This document shows, piece after piece, positions 4,435 through 5,222 of a stretch of 5,222 nt of DNA. Below the pieces are notes generated by a model. It saw only the letters and a program-made list of their open reading frames with translations. It was not told where the DNA came from and did no database searches. The stretch lies in contig CAXBQM010000078.1 of NCBI GenBank assembly GCA_963978235.1, forward strand, positions 1 through 5,222, written 5' to 3'. Within the stretch, counting starts at the first letter, position 1; every line of letters begins with the position of its first letter. Made by a program: the position numbers and the translations under genes. Source of the DNA: UBA7398 sp963978235 (lineage in GTDB: Bacteria > Actinomycetota > Actinomycetes > Nanopelagicales > Nanopelagicaceae).

Positions 4435-5222
4435 GTGGAAAAACGGCAACTTGGCTCTAGCGGAATTTTCGTTTCGCGCCTTGGTTTAGGCACGATGACA
4501 TGGGGTCGAGATACCGATGAACATGAAGCAGCCGACCAACTCCGCCTCTATCTCGATGCGGGTGGAAATTTTCTTGATACTGCAGCAATTTATGGTTACG
4601 GCGATAGTGAACGAGTTATTGGTGGGTTTATCAACACACTTGTGAAGCGATCTGATGTCGTGATTGCAACAAAGGGTGGAATTACTTTTAAAGATGGTGA
4701 TCGTCTGGTTGATAATTCGCGGTCTTCGTTATTAGCCGACCTTGATCGATCACTCACTCATTTAGGCGTTGACCATGTCGATATCTGGCAGATACAAAAT
4801 TGGGATCCGCATGTTCCGCTAGAAGAGACGCTAATGGCGCTCGATTATGCAGTGACATCTGGTCGTACTTCGTATGTGGGAATCTGCAATTTCAGTGGTT
4901 GGCAAACTGCGCGCGCATGTACATTACAAAATCCACTCTTCGGCAAAGTACCGATCTCATCTACCCAGAACGAGTACTCGCTTTTGAATCGTCGCGTTGA
5001 AAGTGAAGTTTTGGAAGCCGCCCGTCAGCTCAATGTTGGTTTCCTTGCCTGGTCACCATTGGGTCGCGGTGTCCTGACGGGAAAGTATCGACAAGGAATT
5101 CCAGCAGATTCGCGCGCCGCCACACCGCATTTTGCAAGCCATGTCGAGCCGTACTTCACGCCGCGCGCAAAGCGAATCGTCGAAGCAGTTTCGGTTGCGG
5201 CCGATGGCCTTGGCTATTCACC
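4435..5222 (+). CDS. Aldo/keto reductase, N-terminal part, with altered catalytic residues
   Basis: This open frame leaves the window at the right edge after 262 codons. The family start and fold are clear: QLGSSGIFVSRLGLGTMTWG (5-24) opens the TIM barrel, FLDTAAIYGYGDSE (47-59) carries the catalytic Asp48 and Tyr53, IATKGG (77-82) carries Lys80, and TSYVGICNFSGWQ (145-157) and STQNEYSLLNR (176-186) form part of the cofactor pocket. Aldo/keto reductases use NAD(P)H to reduce carbonyls with an Asp-Tyr-Lys-His tetrad. Here the fourth residue is Gln121, in QIQNWDP, where relatives have His. The Ser that normally precedes the nicotinamide-binding Asn is Cys151. The next pocket residue, Gln178, is kept. 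The start is GTG at 4435, because it begins exactly at the usual family N-terminus; the next ATG (codon 21) would remove the first strand. It is divergent from the mshC operon. The fold is certain; catalytic activity is in doubt and the substrate is unknown. Confidence 0.92.
   Translation, partial: MEKRQLGSSGIFVSRLGLGTMTWGRDTDEHEAADQLRLYLDAGGNFLDTAAIYGYGDSERVIGGFINTLVKRSDVVIATKGGITFKDGDRLVDNSRSSLLADLDRSLTHLGVDHVDIWQIQNWDPHVPLEETLMALDYAVTSGRTSYVGICNFSGWQTARACTLQNPLFGKVPISSTQNEYSLLNRRVESEVLEAARQLNVGFLAWSPLGRGVLTGKYRQGIPADSRAATPHFASHVEPYFTPRAKRIVEAVSVAADGLGYS

Noticed and set aside
4800..5000. Plus-strand open frame of 66 codons
   Set aside because: It lies in another frame inside the aldo/keto reductase, whose frame is clearly coding through the same stretch.

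Overview
The window looks like a compact stretch of an actinobacterial chromosome with moderate-to-low GC by eye. The assignment rests on mshC, since mycothiol biosynthesis is an actinobacterial trait, and on three protein families (SCO1664-like, DUF3090, MSMEG_4193-like) that I know almost only from Actinobacteria. Very short spacers, overlapping stops and starts, and modest base composition suggest a streamlined lineage such as a freshwater acI/Nanopelagicales-type actinomycete. That taxonomic guess is inference. No gap exceeds 75 bases, and I see no mobile element, tRNA, rRNA or CRISPR array.

Layout. Bases 1-311 (minus) hold the N-terminus of cobalamin-dependent methionine synthase (metH), which runs off the left edge. 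A 72-bp divergent intergenic region separates it from a PAC2-family gene (plus, 384-1238). That gene converges on mshC, and the two stop codons physically overlap. From 4385 down to 1235 (minus) runs a tight four-gene operon, in transcription order: MSMEG_4193-family histidine phosphatase/phosphomutase, DUF3090 protein, SCO1664-family PI-kinase-like protein, mshC. The junctions are TAATG, GTGA, and a 9-nt gap in which the upstream stop codon forms part of the next ribosome binding site. A 49-bp divergent promoter region then separates the operon from an aldo/keto reductase (plus, from GTG 4435), which runs off the right edge.

Functional reading. MshC joins cysteine to GlcN-inositol, the penultimate step of mycothiol synthesis, and MetH is also part of sulfur amino acid metabolism. 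The other three operon genes form a known but, as far as I recall, functionally unresolved actinobacterial trio: a kinase-like protein, a phosphomutase/phosphatase-like protein and a small protein with a putative metal-binding C-terminus. Their coupling to mshC suggests a phosphorylated metabolite, perhaps related to inositol or mycothiol. One concrete hypothesis is that the phosphatase supplies the unassigned MshA2 dephosphorylation step.

Two further points stand out. The aldo/keto reductase appears to have lost its catalytic His (Gln in its place) and a nicotinamide-contacting Ser (Cys in its place). Three of the four genes that begin at divergent promoters carry a TAnnnT box 6-7 nt before the start codon and lack a clear upstream Shine-Dalgarno, which suggests leaderless transcripts.
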